Shown: one piece after another, positions 33,172-41,997 of the stretch
How the letters are laid out: every line of letters begins with the position of its first letter
Position numbering within the stretch: position 1 is the first letter of the stretch
Assembly (NCBI RefSeq): GCF_900113955.1
Contig: NZ_FORH01000010.1
Location: 1 to 64,000, forward strand
Origin: Celeribacter neptunius
Lineage (GTDB): Bacteria; Pseudomonadota; Alphaproteobacteria; Rhodobacterales; Rhodobacteraceae
DNA length: 64,000 nucleotides
Reading direction: 5' to 3'
Notes under the pieces: model-generated
Database searches by the model: none
Seen by the model: only the letters and a program-made list of their open reading frames with translations
Told to the model about the DNA's origin: nothing
Made by a program: the position numbers and the translations under genes

Positions 33172-36100
33172 TCAACAACCTCCGCGATCATGTAGCCTTG
33201 CGACAGGACAACGTGCAAGCAGACGATCCAGTATCTCGATGCCATCGGCGTCGGTCGGGCAAAACAGCCGAAGCTTCCAGCTGATGATCTCCGAGAAGAA
33301 GCCATCGGCCTTGAGCCGATCCTTGGCGGCCTCCGAGAAGCCCGAGAGTTCGATCCGGTTCACGCCCATGACACGGGAGCGGTGCAACTCCATCCCTTCG
33401 GCCAAGCGCACCACAGTCTTTCCCTCCAGAACGAGGGCATGGACCTGCGCGGCCGAGAGCTTGGGCGCATCGGCGGCCAGCGTGGTCGCGACCCAGGCAG
33501 GCGAGACTCGTCGACCGATGATGCGCTGACCGTCATCGGTCTGCAGGCGGTAGACGCGGGTTTCATCCTGGGGGAGCTGCTTCCAGATCGGCAGCAGCAG
33601 ACCTGCCACGATGTGCAGTGTGGAGACCGAAAACTCCGGCACCTCGGCCAGTTCCGCAGTCCACGCCGCAGTGAAGGCCGCGCGGTCGGCCTCGAGCCAG
33701 TGGGTGTCCTCCATGACCTTGGCCGGGACCGTGCTGGCATCAAGCGGGCGGATCAGGCGCAGGCGCGGCTCGATGGTGCCATCATCGAGCATCAGGCTGG
33801 TGGCGGGCACCTGCACTGCAGCCCGACCCGAGCGGCTGTTGACCAGCAAGCGTGCCTTCGGGTCATCGAGCCAGTCCAGCGCATCCGCGAGCGCGGTAGG
33901 CGTGTTGCGGCGCTTTTCCGCGATGGTCAGCAGCTGGGTTTCCGCGCCGGAGCCCGGATGGGTGTAGATGACCTGTACGTCGGTCACCCGGAAGCTCTCG
34001 GCACGGAGTGTCTCGAGCCCGAGATCATAGACCCCGGCGGCGATGGCGCCCTCAATTCGCTGATCGAGGAGTTCTTCGAAACCCGCGAACAGCACGGCCT
34101 GCATGTCGATCGTCAGCGCCAGCAGGCGATTGAGGAAGGTCGTGATCGGCGGCAGGTCATCCTTCAGCCCGTTTTCATCGGTCAGGCTGAGCCCGGTCGC
34201 ATCCTCGAAAGCCCCGAGCGAACATCCGGCCAGATCGCCGCGATAGATGCGGCGGTAAAGCTGGCGCAGGGCGTCGCGGGCGTAGGGCGACTCGAGGTTG
34301 TCTTCGGGCCGGAACAGCCCTTGCCCGCCGGTCTGGCGCTGGCCGCGCGTTATAGCGCCAAGCGTGTCGAGACGTCGCGCAATGGTCGACAGGAACCGCT
34401 TTTCCGCCTTCACATCGGTGGCGACCGGCCGAAAGAGCGGCGGCTGCGCCTGATTGGTGCGGTTGGTGCGCCCGAGGCCCTGAATCGCCGCGTCTGCCTT
34501 CCAGCCGGGCTCCAGGAGGTAGTGGACCCGCAGGCGCTGGTTCTTCGCCGCGAGATCGGCGTGATAGCTGCGCCCGGTGCCGCCGGCATCCGAGAAGATC
34601 AGGATACGCTTTTCGTCATCCATGAAGGCTTGGGTTTCCGCGAGGTTCGCGGCTCCAGCCCGGTTCTCCACCACGAGCCGTGCCGAATGCCCTTCGCCCT
34701 TCCGCACGATGCGCCGCGAGCGCCCCGTGACTTCGGCCACGAGATCCGTGCCGAAGCGCTGGACGATCTGGTCGAGTGCACCCGGCACCGGCGGAAGCGA
34801 AGCCAGTTTCTCGATCAGCGCGTCACGACGGCGGACGGCTTCGCGGCACTCCACCGGTTGGCCGTCGCGCGTGACGGGGCGCGACGAGAGGTTACCCTCG
34901 CTGTCGGTGAAAGGCTCGTAGAGCTGCACCGGGAAGGAATGGGCGAGGTAGTCCAGAACGTATTCCCTGGGCGTGATGTCGACCCGGATGTCGTTCCACT
35001 CCTCGGTCGGAATCTCCGACAGGCGGCGTTCCATCAGTGCCTCACCCGTCGAGACGATCTGGATGACCGCCGCGTGACCCGCAGCCATATCTGCATCGAT
35101 GGATGCGATAAGCATGGGGGTCTTCATCGAGGTGAGCAAATGGCCGAAGAAGCGCTGCTTGGCTGACTCGAAGGCTGACCGCGCAGCGGATTTCGCCTGG
35201 CGGTTCAGCGTGCCCGACCCGCTCGGCCCGTCGGCCGCGCCAGAAATGTTCGCCGCCTCCAACGCCGCGGTCAGGTTGTTGTGAATGATGGCGAAGGCCC
35301 CGGCATAGGCATCGTAAATGCCGCGCTGCTCGGAGCTAAGAGCATGTTCCAGCATCTCGTATTCGACACCGTCATAGGAAAGCGACCGCGCTGTGTAGAG
35401 GCCGAGCGCCCGGAGGTCGCGGGCCAGAACCTCCATCGCCGCGACCCCGCCAGCCTCAATGGCTTCCACGAATTCCGACCGGGTCTGAAAGGGGAAATCC
35501 TCCCCGCCCCAGAGCCCGAGACGCTGAGCATAGGCAAGGTTGTGGACCGTCGTCGCGCCCGTGGCCGAGACATAGACCACGCGGGCATTCGGAAGTTTGT
35601 GCTGCAGGCGCAGACCCGCCCTGCCCTGCTGCGATGCCATGGTATCGCCCCGCTCGCCTTTGCCCCCGGCGGCATTGGCCATGGCATGGCTTTCGTCGAA
35701 GATGATCACCCCGTCAAAATCCGTCCCGAGCCAGTCGACGATCTGTTCAACGCGGGATTTCTTGGCCCCCCGTTCTTCCGAGCGCAGCGTCGCATAGGTG
35801 GTGAAGAGAATGCCCTCGGTCAGAGGGATGTCGCGCCCTTGTGCGAAACGCGACAGCGGCGTCACCAGAAGCCGCTCCTGGCCAAGCGCCGACCAGTCGC
35901 GCTGCGCATCCTCCAGAAGCTTGTCGCTCTTCGAGATCCAGAGCGCCTTGCGTCTTCCTCGGGCCCAGTTGTCGAGCAGAATCCCGGCCGACTGACGGCC
36001 CTTTCCCGCCCCGGTGCCATCGCCGAGGAAGAAGCCGCGGCGGAAGCGGACGGCGTCAGCGGCATCGTCCGGTGCAGCGGAGACCACGTCTCCGGTCTCA

Positions 36101-37566
36101 TCGACGGTCCAAGACCCAGTGAGATGCGCGCCATGCGCCTCGCCCGCGTAGATGACGGTCTCGAGCTGCGCGTCGGACAGCAGGCCGTCGCGCAGGACGG
36201 CCGGGGGCAGCTTGGGGCGGTACGTGGGTTTCGGCGGTGCGACAGAGGCCATGGCCGCCGATTGCACAAGCTTGGTCGGGTGCGATGCGGCGTCTGGGAT
36301 GTCGATAGCCTGCAGACGGAAGGTCTCGTAGATCGCATCGGACAGCCGTGCGGCGTCTTCGTCCTCGGCGGCGTCGCGGAGTGCGTAGTTTAGGTCCTCG
36401 GCCTCAGTCTGGGTTTCAGGCTTCGCCGGATTGGCTGCAGAGGTCGCGTGCGGTCGGCGGACGGGTTTGCGGGTGGTGAGGTGAGAATTTCCCGGAAAGG
36501 GGGAAGAATGGCCCTGCCCCGCAGCAGGAGCTAGATCCAGTTCGAGGCGCGGCGGAACCTCGGCAGTGACCCGGGACATCAGATGTGCCACGTCCGAGGA
36601 TGTGGGTTGGCGCAGGTCTGCGGTGATGCCGCCCGGCTCACCGCCGCGGCATTTGTCAAAGACAGAAATCCGCGTCTCGAAGCTGGTGCCGTGCTTGGCG
36701 AAAGCCGCGCCCGACACCGCGCCGGTGAAGACGAGATGGGCGGTCTCGGTCAGACGGCCGAAGGTCTCGGCCCAGGCAGGCGCATCCGGCGCGAAACCGG
36801 CTCCGGTGATGGCGACGAGCCGTCCGCCGGGAACTAAGCGCGCAAGGGCCGAGCGCAGATGTCGGGCCGTCGCCTCGGTCGACCGACCATCGACATTGGC
36901 TTGGGCCGAGAAGGGCGGGTTCATCAGAATGACGCTCGGGCTTGAGCAGGCATCGAGATGATCGTCGATCTGCGCGGCATCAAACCCCGTGACTGGTCGG
37001 CCCGGGAACAGCAAGCGAAGAAGGTCGGCGCGGGTGTCCGCCAACTCGTTCAGAGCCAGAGTGCCGCCGGCGATCTCGGCGAGGATCGCCAGGAGCCCGG
37101 TCCCGGCAGACGGCTCTAGGACAAGATCACGGGGCGTGATCTGTGCTGCCGCCACAGCCGCGAGCCCCATGGGCAGCGGCGTCGAGAATTGCTGAAAGCG
37201 CTCCATCTCTTCCGACCGCCGGGTGTGCGTGGGCAAGAGGCCTGCCACCTTGGCGAGGATCGGCAAGAGCGCCGCAGGCGCGCCGGCACGCGCGAGCAGC
37301 GCCCGACCGAACTTTCGCAGGAAGAGGATTAGCGCCACCTCGCCCGCCTCATAGGCGAGCTTCCAGTCCCAGGCACCGGTCGCATCGGAACCGCCAAAGG
37401 CATGTTCCATCTCGCGGCGCAGGCGCAGCGCGTCGATCTGATGCCCTTGCGCCAGATCGGGCTGCAGCGCTTCGGCAACAGCAACGATCGCAGGGGCAGG
37501 ATTTGCTGCCAACGGGACAATAGGCGCAGGCAAGGACGCCTGCGCAACGGGGGCAAGATGGGTCAT
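33172..37566 (-). CDS. Strawberry-notch-type helicase with N-terminal methyltransferase
   Basis: A 1464-residue protein. The first 300 residues hold an adenine methyltransferase-like domain (LVLEPSAGTGLLAILAEI; catalytic ILMNPPFS). After a linker, a superfamily 2 helicase core follows: Walker A-like DGTGAGKGRQSAG, Walker B DESHAMANAAGG, VYVSATGATT. The C-terminal strawberry notch block includes AAIQGLGRTNRTNQAQPPLF. Bacterial forms are large plasmid or phage proteins, suspected of antirestriction or DNA metabolism roles. The leader at 37567 is shared with other genes here. It is the longest gene in the window. Confidence 0.92.
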   Translation of the reverse strand: MTHLAPVAQASLPAPIVPLAANPAPAIVAVAEALQPDLAQGHQIDALRLRREMEHAFGGSDATGAWDWKLAYEAGEVALILFLRKFGRALLARAGAPAALLPILAKVAGLLPTHTRRSEEMERFQQFSTPLPMGLAAVAAAQITPRDLVLEPSAGTGLLAILAEIAGGTLALNELADTRADLLRLLFPGRPVTGFDAAQIDDHLDACSSPSVILMNPPFSAQANVDGRSTEATARHLRSALARLVPGGRLVAITGAGFAPDAPAWAETFGRLTETAHLVFTGAVSGAAFAKHGTSFETRISVFDKCRGGEPGGITADLRQPTSSDVAHLMSRVTAEVPPRLELDLAPAAGQGHSSPFPGNSHLTTRKPVRRPHATSAANPAKPETQTEAEDLNYALRDAAEDEDAARLSDAIYETFRLQAIDIPDAASHPTKLVQSAAMASVAPPKPTYRPKLPPAVLRDGLLSDAQLETVIYAGEAHGAHLTGSWTVDETGDVVSAAPDDAADAVRFRRGFFLGDGTGAGKGRQSAGILLDNWARGRRKALWISKSDKLLEDAQRDWSALGQERLLVTPLSRFAQGRDIPLTEGILFTTYATLRSEERGAKKSRVEQIVDWLGTDFDGVIIFDESHAMANAAGGKGERGDTMASQQGRAGLRLQHKLPNARVVYVSATGATTVHNLAYAQRLGLWGGEDFPFQTRSEFVEAIEAGGVAAMEVLARDLRALGLYTARSLSYDGVEYEMLEHALSSEQRGIYDAYAGAFAIIHNNLTAALEAANISGAADGPSGSGTLNRQAKSAARSAFESAKQRFFGHLLTSMKTPMLIASIDADMAAGHAAVIQIVSTGEALMERRLSEIPTEEWNDIRVDITPREYVLDYLAHSFPVQLYEPFTDSEGNLSSRPVTRDGQPVECREAVRRRDALIEKLASLPPVPGALDQIVQRFGTDLVAEVTGRSRRIVRKGEGHSARLVVENRAGAANLAETQAFMDDEKRILIFSDAGGTGRSYHADLAAKNQRLRVHYLLEPGWKADAAIQGLGRTNRTNQAQPPLFRPVATDVKAEKRFLSTIARRLDTLGAITRGQRQTGGQGLFRPEDNLESPYARDALRQLYRRIYRGDLAGCSLGAFEDATGLSLTDENGLKDDLPPITTFLNRLLALTIDMQAVLFAGFEELLDQRIEGAIAAGVYDLGLETLRAESFRVTDVQVIYTHPGSGAETQLLTIAEKRRNTPTALADALDWLDDPKARLLVNSRSGRAAVQVPATSLMLDDGTIEPRLRLIRPLDASTVPAKVMEDTHWLEADRAAFTAAWTAELAEVPEFSVSTLHIVAGLLLPIWKQLPQDETRVYRLQTDDGQRIIGRRVSPAWVATTLAADAPKLSAAQVHALVLEGKTVVRLAEGMELHRSRVMGVNRIELSGFSEAAKDRLKADGFFSEIISWKLRLFCPTDADGIEILDRLLARCPVARLHDRGGC

Positions 37567-37660
37567 CGGGAAACTCCGGAATGAAGGACAGGATCAGGCC
37601 CGGACACCCTCTCTCGGGCAGCCTCGGACCTGATCTTTCCCGGCCCCTCTCTCCCTCTCG
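37567..37660 (-). promoter_or_regulatory. Conserved leader, copy 1 (helicase gene)
   Basis: Reading toward the ATG, this shows AGAGAGGGGCCGGG, about 30 bases, CGAGAGAG, GATC, CATTCCGGAGTTTCC and ATG. It aligns over about 95 bases with the leader at 41272. A GATCAGG/CCTGATC repeat spans 37592-37635. Confidence 0.6.
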
Positions 37661-37742
37661 CACCAAAGTGTTCCCGACGCTTAGCTTGATGTTGTTCTTG
37701 TTATGTTCTATTTTGGAGCCAAGCCAGAAAGGGGGTTTCACC

Positions 37743-38028
37743 ATGGAAAGCACCAAGCACGTCCTGCCCGTAACGCCCAAGCAGATTGCCTATGCGCGGT
37801 CGCTCGCCCTGCGCAACCGGACGCTCCTGCCCTGGGAGGTTCAGCTCTTTGAGCGCTTGGATCGAGGCTCAGGCCCAGCTGAAGCCGGTATCGGACATGG
37901 ACCAGCTGCCCACGTCCAAGCAGGTGGCCTTCGCTGAGAAACTCGCCCGGATCAAAAGGCGCGCCGTACCGGACGAATGCTTCCGCGACAAGGGGCTCAT
38001 GTCGAAGTGGATCGACGGGAACAAGTGA
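37743..38028 (+). pseudogene. Frameshifted gene for a two-repeat small protein
   Basis: Frame one from ATG 37743 encodes MESTKHVLPVTPKQIAYARS, ALRNRTLLPWEVQ. Frame two continues with LSAWIEAQAQL and TSKQVAFAEKLARIKRRAVP, ending MSKWIDGNK. Together they would give a protein of about 95 residues with an internal duplication: TxKQxAxAxxLAxxxR, then LSxWI(E/D). The break lies near 37850. A good GGGGG site precedes the ATG. It is either a real frameshift, a sequencing error or a programmed event. I recall unbroken homologues on related plasmids. It is divergent from the helicase gene. Confidence 0.65.
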
Positions 38029-38389
38029 CAGGAACGGGGCGCTCGCCCCCCGACGAACGGGGTCACAGGCCTGCGGTATCTTCACACGTCATAACTCTGA
38101 GCTTGGAAAAGCTATTCCTGGTGAAGGTCGACTAGAAGCAGAATAGTGGGATGACCAAGCGCCACCGCACCATATTGGGCTGAGAGTTTGCCTCGCCAAA
38201 TCTTCTTGGATTTCCGTAAGTAGATGTATAAAAAGCGAAAACCCGCGAGGACCTGTAACGGCTGTCGCGGGCTTCTAAGGGTTTGAAGGCCTGACTTTGC
38301 CTTCGATTGCTCTCATATATGGGTATCTTCGCACGACTGTCAAGCGCAGTGTGAAAGTCGTGCGAACAGTCGATCGGAGCATTAAGTAC
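38029..38389. other. Non-coding stretch before the Abi-like gene
   Basis: About 360 bases without a supported gene. It includes a terminator-like hairpin (38242-38271) and is more AT-rich than the - strand block. It may mark the insertion edge of the Abi-like gene. Confidence 0.45.
38242..38271 (-). terminator. Rho-independent-like terminator read leftward
   Basis: On the - strand the arms CCCGCGA/TCGCGGG (16-base loop) are followed by TTTTCGCTTTTT. No - strand gene obviously ends here, so it may be left from a former neighbour. Confidence 0.55.
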
Positions 38390-39004
38390 TTGGTAACAAA
38401 TATAATTTCTCAAGAACGCCTCACGAAGTACCTCGTTGCTGCTGGTCACAATCCAGATCGCGCTCTCGCCCTCTATGGCTGGAACATTCAGCTCAGTGAG
38501 GCTTTCTTCCCTGTACTGAGCGCAGCCGAGGTCAGTCTAAGGAACATAATCGTCGTTCGCCTCATCGCGCTCTATGGTCCGCAATGGTGGGATGACCCTG
38601 CCTTTCTCTTGCAGATCAAGAGCCACGGCAAGCGCATAGTAAAAACAGCACGCGACAAGCTCGTCACAACGGGCGCGGTTACCTCAGGGCGAATGACCGC
38701 AGAGCTTAATTTTGGATTCTGGGTGAAAATGCTGCTGCCAAGGCACGAACCCGTCTTCTGGGCAAATCTGCATGGAGACTTCCCTCACCTGCCGGGGCCT
38801 GTTTCCTATGCACAACTATACAAGCGCTGTGACGATGTCCGTGAATTTCGCAACCGCGTCTTTCATCATGAACCAATTCTTCATCGAAATATCACCGCTG
38901 AGTATAGTCAGATCATGGAACTGATCAAATGGTTGAGCCCAGATAAGGCCATCTGGATCAAACAATATTCCCGGGTCATGACGGTCGTGCGGCAGAAGCC
39001 GTGA
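38390..39004 (+). CDS. Abi-like (Abi_2 family) protein
   Basis: A protein of about 204 residues with the Abi_2 pattern: RALALYGWNIQLSEAFFPVL, AAEVSLRNIIVVRL, a middle ELNFGFWVKML, and REFRNRVFHHEPILHRN. The R-x4-H in RNRVFHH resembles the active motif of HEPN ribonucleases. Members were first linked to phage abortive infection. The start is uncertain: TTG 38390 has GGAG 10 bases upstream, while an earlier in-frame TTG at 38297 would add 31 residues. It lies opposite to the surrounding - strand block with AT-richer DNA, so it is likely a separately acquired defence gene. Confidence 0.8.
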   Translation: MVTNIISQERLTKYLVAAGHNPDRALALYGWNIQLSEAFFPVLSAAEVSLRNIIVVRLIALYGPQWWDDPAFLLQIKSHGKRIVKTARDKLVTTGAVTSGRMTAELNFGFWVKMLLPRHEPVFWANLHGDFPHLPGPVSYAQLYKRCDDVREFRNRVFHHEPILHRNITAEYSQIMELIKWLSPDKAIWIKQYSRVMTVVRQKP

Positions 39005-39060
39005 GCATTGCCGACTGACAACAGACTAGCCCCCGCTTGTCAGCGTGGAACGAGATCAGC

Positions 39061-39705
39061 TCACCCGAACCGCCGCCCTCCTTCCGTGAACGTATACGCG
39101 TTGACGATGATACCCTCCTCGATGGCCTGGTCCGAGGTGAGGTGGTCGTATTCGGCTTCAAGCTGGCGGTAGAGCCAGCGGGCCAGATCACGCAGCGCCT
39201 CGGTCACGACTTGTTCCACGTCCTCAGTCGGCGGCTGCCAGGTCGCGCTGTCCCGCGTGATGTCCACCGACATGGTGCATTCATGGTAGTAGCGACCACG
39301 GTGGCTGGCCTCGGCGGCGAGCTGGTAGAAGTTTCGCCGCTGGATGGCCTGCAGCCGGTCGGCGATGCCGTGCAACGTCGCGTCCGTGGGCGCGTAGTCC
39401 CGAATGCGCGCGGCCGCGCCCTTGGCGTGGGACCAGTATCCTTCGAAACAGGCCCCGTCGCCCTGACTCCAGAACCCGGAGAACCAGATGCATGGCTTTT
39501 GGCGCGTCCCGCCGCCCATCAGGCGGACGGGCGTGGTCTTCAGGCTGATGCCGAGGATTTCGCAGACCCGCTCGAAATCTTCATAGACCGCGTCCCACCA
39601 GTCGTCGTGGGGCCCGAGGTCGCGATACCAGCATCGGGCCTTCTCTTTGGCCGCATCCGAGAGCTCGGGGAACTGGTAGACAGTGGCGCAGATGATCTCA
39701 GGCAT
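39061..39705 (-). CDS. Conserved plasmid protein, unknown function
   Basis: A 214-residue protein rich in Trp, Tyr and acidic residues (IICATVYQFPELSDAAKEKA, then WYRDLGPHDDWWDAVYEDFE and ACFEGYWSHAKGAAARIRDY). I recall homologues named, without strong evidence, as antitoxin of a toxin-antitoxin stability system in Rhodobacterales plasmids. No toxin partner is apparent. It overlaps the upstream gene by 8 bases, so the two are translated together. Confidence 0.7.
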   Translation of the reverse strand: MPEIICATVYQFPELSDAAKEKARCWYRDLGPHDDWWDAVYEDFERVCEILGISLKTTPVRLMGGGTRQKPCIWFSGFWSQGDGACFEGYWSHAKGAAARIRDYAPTDATLHGIADRLQAIQRRNFYQLAAEASHRGRYYHECTMSVDITRDSATWQPPTEDVEQVVTEALRDLARWLYRQLEAEYDHLTSDQAIEEGIIVNAYTFTEGGRRFG

Positions 39706-40117
39706 CGGCGTCCTCCCCGTTCAGCGCCGCGACCAACCATTCTTGCGTGCTGGACCAGCCGATGGATTTACGAGCGCCGAGATCGATGGCATGCGCACCG
39801 CCGCCAAAGGCGTCGAGCCGCGGCCGGGAGCAGGTCAGAGCATACTGGAACCCCCAAAGGCCGGTGAGGTCGAGGTCTTCGGCGAGCCGCAAGACGAAGC
39901 GGATGACGGCTTCGACATCGCCGTGTTCGTCGTCATGGATCCAGAGGCTGCTGCCCTCGGGGGCATCCTGGTGCACGAGATCGAAGCCAGCGACATCTGG
40001 GTCGTCAGCGTCCTGATCCGCAGCGCGAAGTTCCTGAAACAGTGCGAGCGCGCGGGCGGCCTTGTCGGGGCTGCCGACGTCGATCAGGCATGAGAAATGG
40101 GTGAAGTAATCCGCCAT
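39698..40117 (-). CDS. Conserved plasmid protein, unknown function
   Basis: A 139-residue acidic protein beginning MADYFTHFSCLIDVGSPDKA, with LWIHDDEHGDVEAVIRFVLR and ending with a Gly-rich part. AAGGAGG lies 7 bases before the ATG. It overlaps the 39061 gene and lies in a run of small accessory genes. The fold looks alpha/beta. No function is assigned. Confidence 0.7.
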   Translation of the reverse strand: MADYFTHFSCLIDVGSPDKAARALALFQELRAADQDADDPDVAGFDLVHQDAPEGSSLWIHDDEHGDVEAVIRFVLRLAEDLDLTGLWGFQYALTCSRPRLDAFGGGAHAIDLGARKSIGWSSTQEWLVAALNGEDADA

Positions 40118-40192
40118 GGGGACCTCCTTAATGGGGAAGACCCGGCCAGGAGGCCGGGCGATCGATTGGGATGAAGGGGTAGTTGGGAACGA

Positions 40193-40390
40193 TCAGCCGG
40201 TCGACGTGTCGCCCGCCGCCTGTCGTGCGGCATGAGCGCAGAGCATCTGCCGGTAGAAGCGCTTGCGCGCCAGCCGGAGACTGCAAACAGCGCGCGTGTC
40301 GGGGTGTAGCGCCCGGACCGCCGCGCGAACCACTGCCAGTCGCGAAGCGGCCGGCGGCAAGCCAAGACGTCGATAAGTGGGATCGGTCAT
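40193..40390 (-). CDS. Small basic plasmid protein
   Basis: A 65-residue Arg/Ala-rich protein (RLGLPPAASRLAVVRAAVRA, then LHPDTRAVCSLRLARKRFYR). It starts 1 base after the DUF6915 stop and has the same strand and codon use as the block, supporting a real gene. The repeated Arg and helical pattern could mean nucleic-acid binding, but this is weak. Confidence 0.55.
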   Translation of the reverse strand: MTDPTYRRLGLPPAASRLAVVRAAVRALHPDTRAVCSLRLARKRFYRQMLCAHAARQAAGDTSTG

Positions 40391-40391
40391 G

Positions 40392-40769
40392 TCACATGAC
40401 CTCGACTACGGGCGAAGCGAGATACGGATCGACCTGTGCCTCGATCCGTTCGGTTCGACCCATCCAAGGCTCAGGCCGAATGGCCTTCACCCAATCGGCG
40501 AAGCTCGGGATGAAGCCGAGGTCCTCCTTAACATGCTGCTCGCCGACCCACCGGGTAGGGATGATGCGCCCAGTCGAGAGCGTGAGGGTCTGACCAAAGA
40601 TGGTCTCGGCCATGAAGATGCCCTCGGCATGGTGGCGCAGCGCCCGGTGCCGAAAATCGGCTGTGATCTCCTTGCTCTGGTCGAACCAGGAATGCACGGC
40701 GAGGAAATCCTCGACCGTGCCGCCCCATTTCTTCACCGAGGACAGGGCGTGGTGGTAGGGATGTGCCAT
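40392..40769 (-). CDS. DUF6915-type protein
   Basis: A 125-residue protein with a strongly conserved-looking sequence: MAHPYHHALSSVKKWGG, FLAVHSWFDQSKEITADFRH, RALRHHAEGIFMAETIFG, IGEQHVKEDLG-like and PSFADWVKAIRPEPWMGR. It matches the family I know as DUF6915, common on alphaproteobacterial plasmids and phages. Several histidines suggest metal binding. The function is unknown. GAGGGGG precedes the ATG by 5 bases. It is followed by the small basic protein. Confidence 0.8.
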   Translation of the reverse strand: MAHPYHHALSSVKKWGGTVEDFLAVHSWFDQSKEITADFRHRALRHHAEGIFMAETIFGQTLTLSTGRIIPTRWVGEQHVKEDLGFIPSFADWVKAIRPEPWMGRTERIEAQVDPYLASPVVEVM

Positions 40770-40779
40770 CGCCGCCCCC

Positions 40780-41271
40780 TCAGAAATCGTGCGTGTAGAG
40801 TTCGGACGAGGTGAAGCGCTCGTTGAACTCGAGGTGAATGGAGCGAGCGCGCGCGTCGAAGCAGAATTCGCCGTAGGCCCCGTCGTTGTTTTCCCAACCG
40901 CCGTGAGTGTCAGACAGCAAGTCGTACGCCAGTTGCTCCACGACATCTTCGAGCGAAAGCGCCCGCATCTCGACTTCGGGGTCGTCCCAGGTCAATGCGG
41001 CATAGGCGATCTGGGTCTTGGGGAAAGTGACTTCGGCGTCGCCAGCGTAGGCTTCGATGCTTTCAACCTGGCCGCTATCGCCATAGCCGTCAAAGCTCAC
41101 GGTCACATGGGTGATGCCCGCGGCAGTCAGGCCATCGAAGAGGCGCTCCTTGTTGGCCGGACGCAAAGCTGCGATCCGCGCGTCACGCTCGGACTGCCGA
41201 GCCAGCACGGCGGCGAAATCAATCCTGGACGGCGCCATCGGCGCGGCCAGAGTGGGTTCGATCTTGGACAT
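40780..41271 (-). CDS. DUF6878-type protein
   Basis: A 163-residue protein: an N-terminal helix with many Arg and Ala, then ITHVTVSFDGYGDSGQVESI and VVEQLAYDLLSDTHGGWENN, ending EFNERFTSSELYTHDF. This matches the family I know as DUF6878, a frequent companion of DUF6915 and DUF932 genes on plasmids. Its role is unknown. A conserved leader (41272-41370) shared with the giant helicase gene precedes it. It is 10 bases upstream of DUF6915, so both are in one transcript. Confidence 0.8.
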   Translation of the reverse strand: MSKIEPTLAAPMAPSRIDFAAVLARQSERDARIAALRPANKERLFDGLTAAGITHVTVSFDGYGDSGQVESIEAYAGDAEVTFPKTQIAYAALTWDDPEVEMRALSLEDVVEQLAYDLLSDTHGGWENNDGAYGEFCFDARARSIHLEFNERFTSSELYTHDF

Positions 41272-41370
41272 TGGAAACTCCGAAATGAGGGAATGGATCT
41301 GAACCCCGAGGCTCTCTCTCGTCCTCCTAGGCTCACATCCTCCCCAGCCCTTCTCTGACTCTCGGGCGTC
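41272..41370 (-). promoter_or_regulatory. Conserved leader, copy 2 (DUF6878 gene)
   Basis: Reading toward the gene: AGAGAAGGGCTGGG, spacer, CGAGAGAGAG, CAGATC, CATTTCGGAGTTTCC, ATG. The order and spacing match the leader of the helicase gene at 37567. Confidence 0.6.
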
Positions 41371-41887
41371 ACGCCGCGATCTGCAGGGCGCGAGACGCGA
41401 AGACACGCCAGAGCGGATCGACAAGACGGGCATCGAGAACGTCGGCGTGGTGCCGCAGCCGTCGCGCGAGGCCATGTTCATGCCATTCGGCCGCCCGCAT
41501 GGCCTGCGCGCGGGTCTGGCTTGCCTCGGACACGACGGCGCGGGCTTCGGCGGCATCCGAGACCGGGTGGCACCATGCGACCCCGCCATCACAGGTAGCT
41601 CCGGCCAGAACGAGACGGCCCTCCCGATCGAGGATTGCCAGGATGCGCGGAGCGTCTTCAGGTGTGATATCTTCGGCGTGAACGATTGCCCCCTGCATGG
41701 CCTCGGCCAGCGTGGCAAACCGCTCCAGTACCATGGGGTGTGCCTGCCCGGACATGAGAGCCCCGGGCGTATGGCAAGTCGTCGTGAGCGCAAACGGCAA
41801 GTCTTGATCTTTAAAATCGGTCAGGAGGCTCGGCGGCAAACTTGTGTTCTGCGTTTCCGGCTGAGTTTGGCAAGGAAGGTCGAACAT
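41369..41887 (-). CDS. Conserved plasmid protein, unknown function
   Basis: A 172-residue protein starting MFDLPCQTQPETQN. A central part (MVLERFATLAEAMQGAIVHA, then ILAILDREGRLVLAGATCDG) looks like a small alpha/beta domain, followed by a helical, Arg/Ala-rich C-terminus. The ATG at 41887 is chosen because GGAG is 8 bases upstream; ATGs at 41893 and 41923 also exist. It has a leader similar to the DUF932 and ParB genes. The function is unknown. Confidence 0.65.
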   Translation of the reverse strand: MFDLPCQTQPETQNTSLPPSLLTDFKDQDLPFALTTTCHTPGALMSGQAHPMVLERFATLAEAMQGAIVHAEDITPEDAPRILAILDREGRLVLAGATCDGGVAWCHPVSDAAEARAVVSEASQTRAQAMRAAEWHEHGLARRLRHHADVLDARLVDPLWRVFASRALQIAA

Positions 41888-41985
41888 GGGCATATCTCCG
41901 ACGGTGCGGAAAGCCTCTCTCACCGCTTCAAACCGTCAAAGACCGAACCGCCGCCCTCTTCCTCGAAGGGGCGACGGCGGCGGGT
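41888..41985 (-). promoter_or_regulatory. Conserved leader, copy 3
   Basis: Contains GAGAGAGGCTTTCC, CACCGTCG, GAG just before the start, related to the leaders at 43763 and 50936, with AGAGGGCGGC further upstream. Confidence 0.45.
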
Positions 41986-41997
41986 ACGAAAGGCGCG

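Noticed and set aside
33382-36393. Two long + strand frames (594 and 370 codons) opposite the giant helicase gene
   Set aside because: They mirror the coding strand of a well-supported protein, which is common in high-GC DNA.
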